A stretch of DNA of 64,000 bases, taken from the NCBI GenBank assembly GCA_035772735.1, contig JASDFA010000027.1, positions 30,176,001 through 30,240,000 on the forward strand, read 5' to 3'. The notes under the pieces are model-generated. The model was given only the letters and a program-made list of their open reading frames with translations. It made no database searches and was not told where the DNA came from. Positions 22,600 through 34,038 of this stretch are shown here, piece by piece (position 1 is the stretch's first letter; each line of letters opens with the position of its first letter). Position numbers and translations under genes: made by a program. The DNA is from Datura wrightii (Eukaryota > Streptophyta > Magnoliopsida > Solanales > Solanaceae).

Positions 22600-23644
22600 T
22601 CAATCTCGGTCACCCTAACCCCTAGCTGGAGAATTCCTCATCTGATGACCCTCCTGTCCACAAATGTAGCATGCTGTGGAGCCATACCTGCATACTCCAG
22701 AGTGGCGTCGACTGCAAATAGGGCAAAGTGGTATTGTAAACCCACTATGCTCCACCCTCCTCTGCTACTGTGAACCTACTGCTTGCGACCCTTCGCCGGG
22801 CTTTGGCTACCCTCGGCGACTAGACCTGCTCCTCTACCGCTGCGGTGGAGGCGGGGGTCTAGGCGGCCTATCTGATAACTGTGGCCTAGGTCCTCCCCGG
22901 GACTCCTCCTGTAATTCATCCGGTATGTCCCTGCGGCGCTGCTTCTGACTTGTTTTCCTAATCTCTAATTGCCGCTGTCTGATACCCTCAATATTCTGAG
23001 CAAAAGCCTGCACACGGGCAATATCCATATCCTCTCATACCGTGGCTCTGATGTATGTCTCAACACATTCCGGGTTCAGCCCCATAATAAAATGGTGTAC
23101 CCTGGCTGGCATTGTGTCCACAAAGGCTGGCGTATATCGAGCCAAGGAGTTAAACCGCATGGCATATTCCTGAACACTCAGCGACCCCTGCTCCAAGTGT
23201 AAGAACTGATCAACCCAGGCCTATTGAATCTCCCGCGATAGGTAATGATCCAAGAAATCCTCTGAGAAGATAGGCCAGGTCAGAGGGGAAACATCTCTCC
23301 CTCGGGACCTCTCCCAACTCTCATACTACAGTACAGCAATGTCCCGTAACTGGAATACCGCCAACTCAACTAACTCTGTGGGCGTAGCATGCATCACCTT
23401 GAAAATCCTATGCGTCTAGTCTAAGAAGTCCTTAGGGTCCTCGATTCGATCTGTTCCTATAAATTGCGGGTGACTTAATGTTGGCAACTCTCAGACCCTC
23501 TAACTACCAGGCCCTCCTACGGATTCTGCAACTGTAGGTGGCACTGGCTGGCGTTGAGCAGCCATCATCTGTGCTAGCATAACCACCACGCTCCTAACCT
23601 CCTGGTCGGATGGTACGGGTATAAAAACTGTCTGAGGTGGTGCC
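22600..23644 (-). pseudogene. Element B gag, middle and C-terminal part
   Basis: Continues from 33639-33825 on the other side of element C. Visible parts are VPSDQEVRSVVVMLAQMM, then after several stops the capsid-like LHLEQGSLSVQEYAMRFNSL and MGLNPECVETYIRA, the linker RQRQLEIRKTSQKQRRRDIP, and a knuckle CYICGQEGHQMRNS at about 22635-22672 in which the last Cys is replaced by Ser. Gag would form the particle and bind RNA; the many stops make this a relic. The frame joins across C when one copy of the 5-bp TSD is removed. Confidence 0.83.
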
Positions 23645-25142
23645 TGATCTTGGGCAGAATTATATGCCCAAGTGATGCTCAAATGCTTCATTTCGTCTTG
23701 TTTATCTATCGTTATGTGTGCATTCTCATGCGATTTGTAGTTAAAATGTGAATTTTTACTAACCAACATGATTAGTGTTGTTTTGCAGGTAAAATTTAAT
23801 TTTAGGAAGCTAAGATACATGTTGGTAAAAATCGAGAATGGACTTGGAAGCGAGCAGTGGAAAAGGTCAAGGAAGAGCAACAAAAATAAGGGCTCCGCGA
23901 TGGAGCCGTGTCACGCTGCCATCGCGGAGGCATTCTACCTCGGATGATTTAGTTTTGCCAATTCCAGTGAAGGTCCACATTGCCTCCGTGACACGGAGGC
24001 AATGCCACACGATACAAGTCGTGGCACGTTGGGGACATTGACCTGGGACATCAACTTCCAGTAAAGGTTCGCGACTGCGCTGTGGCACATTGGTCTGGCT
24101 CCGCGTTGCAGGCTATGGCACGCCAAGGAGAAATTGCTGAGAAACCTAATTCCAGTGAGGGTCCGCGTTTGCACCGTGGCACGGAGGGAGTGCTCCACAA
24201 TACACTCCGTGACACGTTGCTTGTTATTCTGGAAAAAATTCTCACTAGTATAAATAGCACACTTAGGTTTATTTTTAATTATTCTGACTTGGTTGAGCAA
24301 GAACGTGGGTTACAGGCAGTTGAGGGGACGAAAATCCTAGGGTTCTTCTCTATCTCTTTCTCTTTTATCTTAATTGTTTGTATGGTTTATACTCATTTGA
24401 TGATGTTTAATCCACAAATGAGTGGCTAAATTCACTTCTTGCTGAGGTTAAGAACAATTGTAGTGGAATGTAATTGTTGATCAATTTAGTTTTCATCTTT
24501 TCTTCAATGGTTGTTCTATCAATTCTTGTTCTTACTGCATTAATATTTTCCCAATGTTAATGTATATCTAAAAAATCCAATTTTGATTTTGAAAAAAAAA
24601 AGAGATTGGAAAGTTGTGAATTGGTAGGATATGATCTCTTCTTAGTTTGGGAAAATTGAGAATTGACTTAAATTCAGAATAGAAATATATCTAAAATTCG
24701 TATTAGTCAATTAAGGAATCGATTTTGTATGGCTAGAACATGAAATTCTTTTATCACAGAAATGTAGGTTGAAGGTTCATGATTCTTAAGTTGGGTAGGA
24801 TACGAAAGTTTCAATCCATGGGCAATAATTCTTGACTAGCAACCGAACGAAAGATTAATTGAATTGTATCAATAAATTAATTCCCTGCATGTTCGTTTTA
24901 GCCTCAGCATGCTCTTTACTATAGTTCAGACTCACTTTATAATTTTGTCTTAGATTCGTATAAATTGGGAAACTAAACTCTCAAAATCCTCTTTAAATTT
25001 TTATCTGCATTTTTAAAGTTAGAGTTCATTAACACTTAAGTTGATTATTACCTTAGTTCAGTCCCTGTGGGATCGATACTTGGCTTACTTAAGCCATTTT
25101 ACTACTTGTTCAACCACGTGCAGTAACCAAACCGCCCGAACA
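23645..25142 (+). repeat. 5' LTR of element C
   Basis: 1498 bp. Motif array about 23890-24225 (ccgtgtcacgctgcc, tccgtgacacggaggc, cgtggcacgttgggg, tccgtgacacgttgc), TATA box 24249-24256. Confidence 0.94.
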
Positions 25143-25148
25143 AGTTTT

Positions 25149-25166
25149 TGGCACCGTTGCCGGGGA
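25149..25166 (+). other. Primer binding site of element C
   Basis: tggcaccgttgccgggga, six bases inside the LTR, complementary to tRNA-Asp with one G-to-A change. Confidence 0.85.
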
Positions 25167-25279
25167 CTGGCAATTGGTAAAATTATTTTCTTAGTGTTAG
25201 TTTACAATTTCTATATAAGTGCTGACAACTTGATCTTAGCCTGTCTTTTGTAGATATTGAATTCTGTTGAACACTGGCA

Positions 25280-27559
25280 ATAGACAAGGAGTTGGTGGAT
25301 TCATACTTAAAGCCGAAAAGACAATTCCATCGTCAAAGAAGGGAAGCTCTAGAGAAGAAGCTGCAGTTGCTCAGACAGACAATCCTGGAGTAACAACAGA
25401 ATCCACCACTTGTGAGGACAGTGTTAGTGCCTGAAGAAATGGCAGCTAGGCTGGTTCGCAAAGTGGAAATCCCACATGCTAGTAATGTTACATCAAGTAT
25501 TCGCAAATCCAAGCCAGGAGGGAGGTTTGAGCTGAAACAGAACAAGGTGCAATTGCTGCACACCATCGAGCAATTCACAGGTCTCCCTCACAAAGATCCA
25601 CAACATCTCCAAAACTTTTTGGAGATAAGTGATACTTACATCCCCGTTGGAGTATCATCCGATTACGTAAGGCTTACATTATTCCCATTTTCATTATCGG
25701 GAGAAGCAAAGAGGTGGTTGAAAGCTAAGCCACCTAACTCTATCACCCCTTGGGATGATCTTGCAAGAAAATTTTTGATACGGTTCTTTCCATCCGGGAA
25801 AATAGCAAGACTTAGAAGTCAGATTCTAAGTTTTAAACAAAGAGAGGGGGAGAATCTTTATCAAGCTTGGGAAAGGTTCAAATCATTGCTAAGGGATTGT
25901 CCTCACCATCATCAGTCCAATGATGTGCTGGTGCATACTTTCATAGAGGGTTTGGAACCCCACACAAAAATTTTTCTAGACTCAGCAACTGGGGGACAAG
26001 CATTAAAAAAGACTTATGAGGAGCTGTATACTTTGTTGAATCGTATTTCGCAGGGAAATCCAGAGTGGAATGCGGACTCTTCTAGAGGAGGAACAAGGAA
26101 AGCGGCAGGAGTCTTGGAAGTGGATGGTTTTACAGCTATCGCTGCACAAATAGCTGCGTTGCAAAATCAACTCAACACCCACTTCAGCAATATGAACTTG
26201 AATCAACCTCAAGCCCCAGTTAATGTAGTGCAGCAGATTTGGTGTGAAGTATGCGGTAGTAATGAACACTCAGCTGAGTGTTGTGGTGCAAATCCAGATT
26301 GAGTGAACTTTGTTGGGAATGTACAGAGAAATAATCACCAACAGTATGGCAATAATTACAACTCAAATTGGAGAAATCATCCGAATTTCTCTTGGGGTAG
26401 TAACAGCCATCAAGGGCAGAGTTTGAATCAGGGTGCGCAGAATAATCAAGGAGGGCAGCAGAACTATCAGACACAATATAGAGGAAACAATGCACCTTCT
26501 CCACCACCCACCAGCATTGAGGAAATGATTAAAACAATGATAGCTAACCAAGCTCAATTGCAGGCTGATTATGTGAAATTGGCAACAGATGTAAAGAACA
26601 ACTAGTTAGCTACAAAGGCGTTGGAGTACCAATTTGGAAAACTAGTTGGAGCTCAAAACACCAGGCCAAGAGGAGGACTACCGAGTGACACTGACCCGAA
26701 TCACAAGCAAGTAAATGCAGTGACCACAAGGAGTGGTTTACAACTCAAAGAGGTGGAACTAGAAAGACCACCTCAGTAGTCAGGAGTAGTGGAGAAAGAT
26801 AGGGAACAGGATGATGAAAGGGGGAAGGAGAAGGCAGCTGAAGCAGAAAGACCACCACCCCTGTTCCCTCAAAGATTAAAGAAACACAAGGAGGAAGCTT
26901 GTTTCAAAAAGTTCATGGAGGTGCTTAAACAGGTACACATTAATTTACCTTTGGTTGATGTTTTGCAGGGAGTGCCTAAATATGAAAAGTATATCAAGGA
27001 TATCGTAGCTAACAAAAGCATATTGACGGAGTATGCTATGATGGCGCTTACTGAGGAGTGCACTTCCCGAATACAGAACAGGTTTCCAAGAAAGCTCAAG
27101 GACCATGGGAGCTTTACAATTCAAATCACAATTGGTCAAAGTATCCGAGCTCGCGGATTATGTGATTTGGGAGCGAGTATTAACTTGATGCCGACATCGG
27201 TGTTCAAGAAGTTGGGGCTGGGCAGTCCTAGACCAACTACGGTGATCTTGCAGTTAGCGGACCGTTCTTTAGCCAGACCAGATAGCATTTTGGAGGACGT
27301 GTTGGTGCAAGTGGGCTCCCTTATCTTCTTGGTAGATTTTACTGTTCTGGATTTTGCGCCGGATGCGGAAGTCCCATTTATTTTGGGACGTCCTTTCTTG
27401 GCAACCGGGAGAGCTTTGATTGATGTAGCTGCAGGGCAGCTAACCATGCGGGCGCATGACAAAGTGGAGGTATTTGCTGTATATAAGGCCATGAAGCTTC
27501 CGGCCATACATGAGGAGCTTTCAGCAATCAATGTGCTAAATCAAGCAGAAATTCTTTAG
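25280..27559 (+). pseudogene. Element C gag-protease
   Basis: The most readable gag-protease of this family. Stops: TAA 25391-25393, TGA 26300-26302, TAG 26603-26605, TAG 26777-26779; otherwise open in one frame. Order: basic N-terminus (ALEKKLQLLRQTILE), capsid domain (FTGLPHKDPQHLQNFLEI, FPFSLSGEAKRWL, REGENLYQAWERFK), CCHC knuckle (CEVCGSNEHSAECC, about 26240-26285), Asn/Gln-rich tail, then the LKKHKEEACFKKFMEVLKQV block and retropepsin with DLGAS (Asp codon 27164-27166) and FILGRPFLATGRALIDV. RT does not follow. Confidence 0.9.
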
Positions 27560-28135
27560 ATTGTTGATTCTCAAGATCCATTGGATAGAGCATTGATGAG
27601 CTCCGATCATTTTGGAGATAGAGAGACTCATGAGATGGTGCAAATGTTGAATGAACCAAAGGAGTATCTCAGGAAGCATGACTTTCAGCCGTTAATGAGG
27701 TCCCTGGAACCATTGCCATAACCATCTATTGAGGAAGCACCAAAACTGGAGTTGTGGAAAGAAGTTCGAAGTGTCACATTCTTGGTTAATGGGCAACGTT
27801 GTAAGCATTACTGGGGTGAGGACGTTATTCGAGAGAAGACGTCCACCACTCTAGAGGATGATTGAGTGTCAATGATGTTGAGCCGCGATGGTAAACCAGG
27901 CACTGCACGGGAGGCAACTCGTGAAATTGTTGTACTAGATGAGTAGAATTAGTTGAAAAGAAAAAAAAGAAAAAAAAAGAAAAAATTAAAAATTGTTTTA
28001 CGTTGAAACTATGAATTCTAACCAATTTCTTGTTGTGAGATGATTTTCTGGTGGAACGGAGGGCAAAAATGCAAAGAATGGCAAAGGAGAAAAATCGAGG
28101 TGAGAAAAATAAAAAAGTGGCATTACAATGAGCCT
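27560..28135 (+). other. Element C pol-deletion junction and hairpin module
   Basis: After the protease comes a linker ending IEEAPKLEL (about 27731-27757), normally just before RT. It runs directly into FLVNGQRCKHYWGED (about 27780-27824), which resembles the integrase C-terminus. RT, RNase H and the integrase core are therefore missing between them. The 18-nt hairpin is CACGGGAGGCAACTCGTG at 27906-27923. An A/G run is at 27957-27985. Confidence 0.75.
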
Positions 28136-28290
28136 ATGCGTTGGCTCTGTGTCACGGAGGAGGGCCTCCGCATTACCCTCCGTGACACGTTGATGCCTAT
28201 TCCAAAATTTTAAAAAAATTCCAGAACAGGGGCGCGATGGCTCCGTGTCATGGAGGGGGTGCTCCGCGTTACATTCCGTGACACGTTGAG
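28136..28290 (+). promoter_or_regulatory. Internal motif array upstream of ORF2 (element C)
   Basis: tgtgtcacggaggagggcc, ccctccgtgacacgttga, ccgtgtcatggagggg and ttccgtgacacgttgagg, matching the internal array of A and the family's LTR arrays. A pyrimidine-rich tract follows (about 28345-28430). Confidence 0.5.
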
Positions 28291-28487
28291 GTGTAATTCG
28301 CGTCGGGTCACACCGGGTCGCCGGGTAACCCGCGCGAAAAACACCCTTTTAACCCCGGAATCCCCTCATTTTTTCCCCATTTTCCACTCCCTCCACGACC
28401 AACACCCCAAATTCCCTCCTCCCCCAACGTGACACGGACCTAGGCATAAGTTTTCTTCAACTTTTCTTCGATTTCATCGGATTAAAG

Positions 28488-29127
28488 GTATGTTCTTGAA
28501 CTTAACCTCAATTTTTTCTTGAGTTGTCAATTTTTGAGCATGTGAGGTGAGTAAACCTTGCCCTTAGTGTAAATTAAGCGTGAATTCATTTTAAGTTATG
28601 ATTGATTGATGTTCATAGTTTTGTTGTGAGTATATGAACTCGATGAATGCATGTTTGATTGAGTTTTTGCGAAATTGGTAGCTAGGGTTAGAATTTGAAT
28701 AGGAAGAAACTAAATTTGGTTGCAAATGTTAAAAAATTTGGGTTGTGCATGTTGGGTGATGTGAATGATGTTTTGAATATCGATGAATATGCTAAGTAGA
28801 CAAGGGAATTGTCGGAAAAATGAAATGGGTGAATTGCATAGGTTGTTGAGAACAAAAATTTTGGCTAAGTGCTATGTGATGTAATGGAATCGATGGTGAT
28901 ATTGTTAGTCATTGTACAAAGTCTGAGTACTACATAGTAATTATTCCATCGACTTATCTGAATGCACTAAGCAATTTGATTGATAAGAATTGGGAAAGCA
29001 TGATTGTCTTGCCGAATTATTTTAATTGTGGCTAAAGACTAAGTGTGGGGTGGCCTAACTCAACCCAACCTAAGTTGAAGCTATGTTTGACTTGAATAAC
29101 ATTGGGATTATCTTTTTGATGGTACAG
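28488..29127 (+). other. Putative leader intron of ORF2 (element C)
   Basis: Donor aaag|gtatgttc and acceptor gatggtacag|gaaca, matching the sites of element A. Confidence 0.5.
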
Positions 29128-29132
29128 GAACA

Positions 29133-30346
29133 ATGTCAGGAAGGCAAGACAAGGGAAAGGGCGCATCTACATCGGGCGCCGGCAGAAAAAGGATTCGATT
29201 GGGAACAGCAGTTCCAGCATCACCAACGGTTCCGCGAGGCCAACGCCGATAATACGGAACCCGATGGGTGATGGATGAAGGGAAGAAATGGTATGAAAAA
29301 CACAAAGAGACCAAATACTTCCCAGAGGAGCATATTGCAAGGGAGCTGCTAGCACAGGAATTTCCCAGAATCATACATCGGATTGACACTGCCGGGCTGA
29401 ACTTCATCTTCGAAGAGCCCAAGGAGTGCAATCTCCATCTGATTTGGGAGTTTTATGCCAACTGGAATCCGACCCTCCGCAGTCACACCGTCAAGATAAG
29501 AGGGCAGGTTGTCACGTTTGAGCCCCATCATCTGAATGCTATATTGGGGGGCGGTACATAGACGCCCATGTACTCCGGCAGCTGAACATAACTCCACCTT
29601 ATACGGATATCAGACGCACTCTGTGTGGAGCCCTTTCGACAGCACGGTGGAGCAGGCACAAGGAGAGGGGCTACCATCAGACGTTGCCTTACTCTTAAAT
29701 GAACAGGGAAGCCAGGATTTGGCTTAAAATTGTGTGTTCTTGCCTGATCCCGGGGGTGCACATAACTGATGTCACTCGGGATCGAGTGTGCTTGGTATAT
29801 GCCCTGATGAAAGGGCTTGAGATAAATGTTGGGGCAGTGATCATCTCCGCCATGAAGAGAGCCCGACTCCACCAACGACACAGGTACGGGTTCGGTGGTT
29901 TGCTGACCACATTCCTGAGGGGCCATAATATTGAGGAAGAGGCCCTAGACTACATCCCGCAAATGGATAGGCGTGCCCTGGATGTCACAAAAACCAAGGC
30001 ACCTGACACTACTCACGGGCCAGTTCTCATCGAGCGACATGCTCGGGATGATCAATATATGGCCCGCATGTACGGGATGCAGATGCTGTAGTTGCGCATA
30101 GGCAGGAGGCCTGCAATGGAGGATGAGCTATGGCAGCTTGAGCTATATTACCCTTTTGGCGAGAATGCCCGGGCTCTATGCCGAGTGGGGCCAGCTTTTG
30201 TGGAGCCTGTAGATGATGATGTCCCCACTGATGAGGAGACACGCCGCGATGACTCAGATGTTGAGTCAGATAAGGACAGCGGGGGCGATTCGGATATGGG
30301 AGATGAGGCAACGACACCTGATGAAGAAGTGGAATACTTCGATTGA
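29133..30346 (+). pseudogene. Element C ORF2, putative plant transposon protein-like
   Basis: Homologue of the element A ORF2. ATG at 29133. A TAA at 29250-29252 replaces a Gln codon. 29268-29561 reads LNFIFEEPKECNLHLIWEFY and VKIRGQVVTFEPHHLNAILG, then an indel near 29555 shifts the frame. 29699-30091 carries VTRDRVCLVYALMKGLEINV and ends at a TAG where A has CAG. 30092-30346 is the acidic tail (DDSDVESDKDSGGDSDMGDE, EEVEYFD). The reading frame is broken but similarity to A holds over the full length. Function unknown. Confidence 0.68.
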
Positions 30347-30389
30347 TCAGGGAGTTTCACCACCCACCTCTGTGATATGTTAAATTATG

Positions 30390-30429
30390 TGAACACTGGG
30401 GACAGTGTTCGGTTTAAGTGAGGGTGGGA
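30390..30429 (+). other. Hairpin plus purine tract after ORF2 (element C)
   Basis: Stem GAACACTG/CAGTGTTC with loop GGGA, then aagtgagggtggga (30416-30429). Same place and form as in A. Confidence 0.68.
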
Positions 30430-32093
30430 ATAGTTAGGTGCCAGTTGTTTTGTTGTGGTTTATGTTTATGTCTTGTGTTGTTGTGCCTGTGAAAAATGTG
30501 ACCTTGTGATTTTGTGTGGTATGTTCTGTAATGTAATTCGGTGTTGTAATGAATGTTAGGCTGTTTTGTGCTGTGGTGAGTTGTTGTTGTTGGTTGGTTG
30601 TGTAAATATTTTTGTTTTCTATCGAAATTATCGATATTTTTAAAATTTGTGTTGAATTTTTTTATGATTGGGTTTCTCGGCCTTTGTTTTCGGTGCTTTT
30701 ACCGAGAATAGTCCAATTGAACCAAAGCCGTAAATAGTGACCGTTCCCTATGATGGATGGATGACGACCGTCTTAAGGGAAATGTAGTCGATAGTAGTAG
30801 TTTTTTTTCTTTTTTCTTTTATTTTCTTTCTTTTGGTTGTTTCCCAAATATGTCGCTACTTCATGGTTTGGAATTCTTGTTGCGTGTTGTACATGATATT
30901 AAGATGCAAAGATGATTCATATGAAAGCATGCAAATGTGTAAACATGTTGAGATACCTAGGCCATAGAGTTCGATTCGGTGTGATTGAGGCTTAATATTG
31001 AATTCTTGTAATTAGCTGATTGAAGAGTCTGTGAATAAGTCTTGAGTTGAGCTTGTGCAAGGAGTGTGAGGTGAGGTTTCGATTATTCCATGCTATTGTG
31101 AAGTGTCTAGAACTTGCCTGGTGTGTGTGTGAAATGAAATGAAGGATGTGTATTGTAGGAAAGGATGTAGGCATTTCTTTGATTAAACCGAAAGTTTTTT
31201 TTCCTTATCATACCTACCTTAAATGTACATCCTAGTTAGCCCCATTGAGCCTTTAGCCTATTTTTTTTCTTTATTTGAAGAGGTACAAACCGAGCTTAAT
31301 CCCTTCTTTTCATTAGCCATGAATTTGATCCAAAACTCTTAAGCACTCAAGAAAAATAATTTTCCCACAGTGTCAAGGAGTGAGAATTGTGAAAAGGAAG
31401 GAAAAGCAGAAGTGGTGAAAGTAAAGAAAAGGTCAAGGGTGCACTTGCTGAAATTAAAGAAAATAAAGATGTATAACTAATCTTTGTTATTAAGTCGAGT
31501 GTGCTTAAAGAAATGGGAACAAAAATAAAGAAAAAAAATTCAAGAATGAGAGGATGAAGGAAGAAACAACGCACATAATGATGGTGGGATGTATTGAAAA
31601 GCGCTTAACGAAGCTAGTTGCTATTATTGGTTAGCCCAGTATTTACTAGTTCCTTAGCTTACATTACAACCCGTGAAGTCCTACGTGATCTTACATCACG
31701 CTTCCTTATATTATTGGAGTAATACACTAGAGGCAAGCTTATGGTTCATGACATGATGCATGTGAATTCTTTGGGAGAGAGAGCGAAATCATGTTCATAT
31801 ACCCCTACATGTAATGCTTTGGAAATCATATGATTGAAAAAGGGGAAATTCTCTTGTGTTGTGAGGACACAAGCTTGACGAGAGATTGAATTTCGTGTCG
31901 GATGTCTTGATCAGTTGATTTTCATGAGTTTGCCGAGATCAAGAGTTGATTCTTGAGCTTAGGAGGTCTTAGTGTGGTGAATGTCATGGTATTGATGGGA
32001 CTATGCATGTTTTCTTGATGATTTGCTATATTAAATAATCGGTATAGCCAAAGTGGCTATGCGTGGGTGTCAATTGCATGAGACGTGAGAGTA
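30430..32093 (+). other. Element C 3' UTR, no gene seen
   Basis: Non-coding and collinear with the 3' UTR of element A. Confidence 0.75.
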
Positions 32094-32131
32094 TTGTTCG
32101 AGGATGAACAAGGTTTTAAGTGTGGGGTGAG
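32094..32131 (+). other. PPT-adjacent hairpin and polypurine tract of element C
   Basis: Stem TTGTTCG/TGAACAA with loop AGGA and a G-U closing pair (32094-32111), then ttttaagtgtggggtgag (32114-32131). Confidence 0.8.
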
Positions 32132-33638
32132 TGATCTTGGGAAGAATAATATGCCCAAGTGATGCTCAAATGCTTCATTTCGTCTTGTTTATCTATCGTT
32201 ATGTGTGCATTCTCATGTGATTTGTAGTTAAAATGTGAATTTATACTAACCAACATGATTAGTGTTGTTTTGCAGGTAAAATGTAATTTTAGGAAGCTAA
32301 GATACATGTTGGTAAAAAACGGGAATAGACTTGGAAGCGAGCAGTGGAAAAGGTCAAGGAAGAGCAGCAAAAATAAGGGCTCCGCGATGGAGCCGTGTCA
32401 CGCTGCCATCGCGGAGGCATTCTGCCTCGGATGATTTAGTTTGGCCAATTCCAGTGAAGGTCCGCATTGCCTCCGTGACACGGAGGCAATGCCACGCGAT
32501 ACAAGTCGTGGCACGTTAGGGACATTGACCTGGGACATCAACTTCCAGTAAAGGTTCGCGACTGCGCCGTGGCACGTTGGTCTGGCTCCGCGTTGCAGGC
32601 CGTGGCACGCCAAGGAGAAATTGAAGAGGAACCTGATTCCACTAAGGGTCCGCGTTTGCACCGTGGCACGGAGGGAGTGCTCCGCGATACACTCCGTGTC
32701 ACGTTGCTTGTTATTCTGGGAAAAATTCTCACTAGTATAAATATCACACTTAGGTTTATTTTTAATTATTCTGTATTGGTTGAGCAAGAACGTGGGTTAC
32801 AAGCAGTTGAGGGGACAAAAATCCTAGGGTTCTTCTCTATCTCTTTCTCTTTTATCTCAATTGTTTGTATGATTTATACTCATTTGATAATGTTTAATCC
32901 ACAAATGAGTGGCTAAATTCACTTCTTGTTGAGGTTAGGAACAATTGTAGTGGAATGTAATTGTTGATCAATTTAATTTTCATCTTTTCTTCAATGGTTG
33001 TTCTATCAATTCTTGTTCTTACTGCATTAATGTTTAGCCAATGTTAATGTATATCTAAAATATCCAATTTTGATTTTGAAAAGAAAAGAGATTGGAAAGT
33101 TGTGAATTGATAGGATATGATCTCTTCTTAGTTTGGGAAAATTGAGAATTGATTTACATTCAGAATAGAAATATATCTGAAAGTCATATTAGTCAATTAA
33201 GGAATCGGTTTTGTATGGATAGAACATGAAATTCTTTTATCACAGAAATGTAGGTTGAAAGTTCATGATTCTTAAGTTGGGTAGGATACGAAAGTTTCAA
33301 TCCATAGGCAATAATTCTTGACTAGCAACCAAAGAAAAGATTAACTGAATTGTATCGATAAATTAATTCCCTACATGTTCGTTTTAGCCTCAGCATGCTC
33401 ATTACTATAGTTCAGACTCACTTTAAAATTTTATCTTAGATTCGTATAAATTGGGAAGCTAAACTCTCAAAATCCTCTTTAAATTATTGTCTGCATTTTT
33501 AAAGTTAGAGTTCATTAACACTTAAGTTGATTATTACCTTAGTTCAGTCCCTGTGGGATCGATACTTGGCTTACTTAAGCCATTTTACTACTTGTTCGAC
33601 TACGTGCACTTGCTTGTAGTTGCCAAACCGCCCAAACA
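32132..33638 (+). repeat. 3' LTR of element C
   Basis: 1507 bp, ends CCAAACA (one change from CCGAACA). TATA 32736-32743, motif array about 32380-32705. Confidence 0.94.
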
Positions 33639-33825
33639 GTGCTGTCACACCAGCCATACCAAGCGGCTCCTGACGTGGTGGAGACTGCTGGGGAGGTCGA
33701 GATGATACCTCCGTTTTGTCTTCAGATCGGGCCGATTCTGACCGAGACTGAGGCACCCTGCTAGTGCCCTCTCCCGTTGCTACGTCTAACCTCCTGCCTG
33801 TCGTAGGGTGTCGCTGATCCGACAT
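33639..33825 (-). pseudogene. Element B gag, N-terminal part
   Basis: Begins MSDQRHPTTGRRLDVATGEG with ATG at 33823-33825, about 200 bp inside the PBS. The open frame runs to ...GMAGVTA, where element C was inserted, and resumes at 23644. Confidence 0.85.
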
Positions 33826-34022
33826 TCCTTTGTAAACAAAAGAATATAATGAGCTTAGGGACTCAACCCTATACTGTACCGCTCTATAGCACGACTAAAT
33901 AAGAAGAATGAGTAACCATCCTATCATGCCTTGCAGCCTCCTACCTATAGTATGTGGTGCACAACACATCCATAGACAAGACTCTACTTAGCATGGCTTG
34001 CAGACTCCCTGGGATACAACCC

Positions 34023-34034
34023 GCTCTGATACCA
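34023..34034 (-). other. Primer binding site of element B (initiator-Met tRNA)
   Basis: Minus-sense TGGTATCAGAGC, the classic plant LTR-retrotransposon PBS, four bases inside the 5' LTR. Confidence 0.93.
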
Positions 34035-34038
34035 AGTT

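Larger units (their letters stand above)
23645..33638 (+). mobile_element. Element C: pol-less Athila-like element (gag-protease-ORF2)
   Basis: Same family and layout as A: LTRs 23645-25142 and 32132-33638, 9994 bp in total. TSD gtgcc (23640-23644) versus gtgct (33639-33643), a single transition. No RT, RNase H or integrase. It sits in the gag gene of element B. Confidence 0.93.

Noticed and set aside
22676..22948. 90-aa plus-strand ORF
   Set aside because: Antisense to the gag of B; shadow frame of a Pro/Gly-rich linker.
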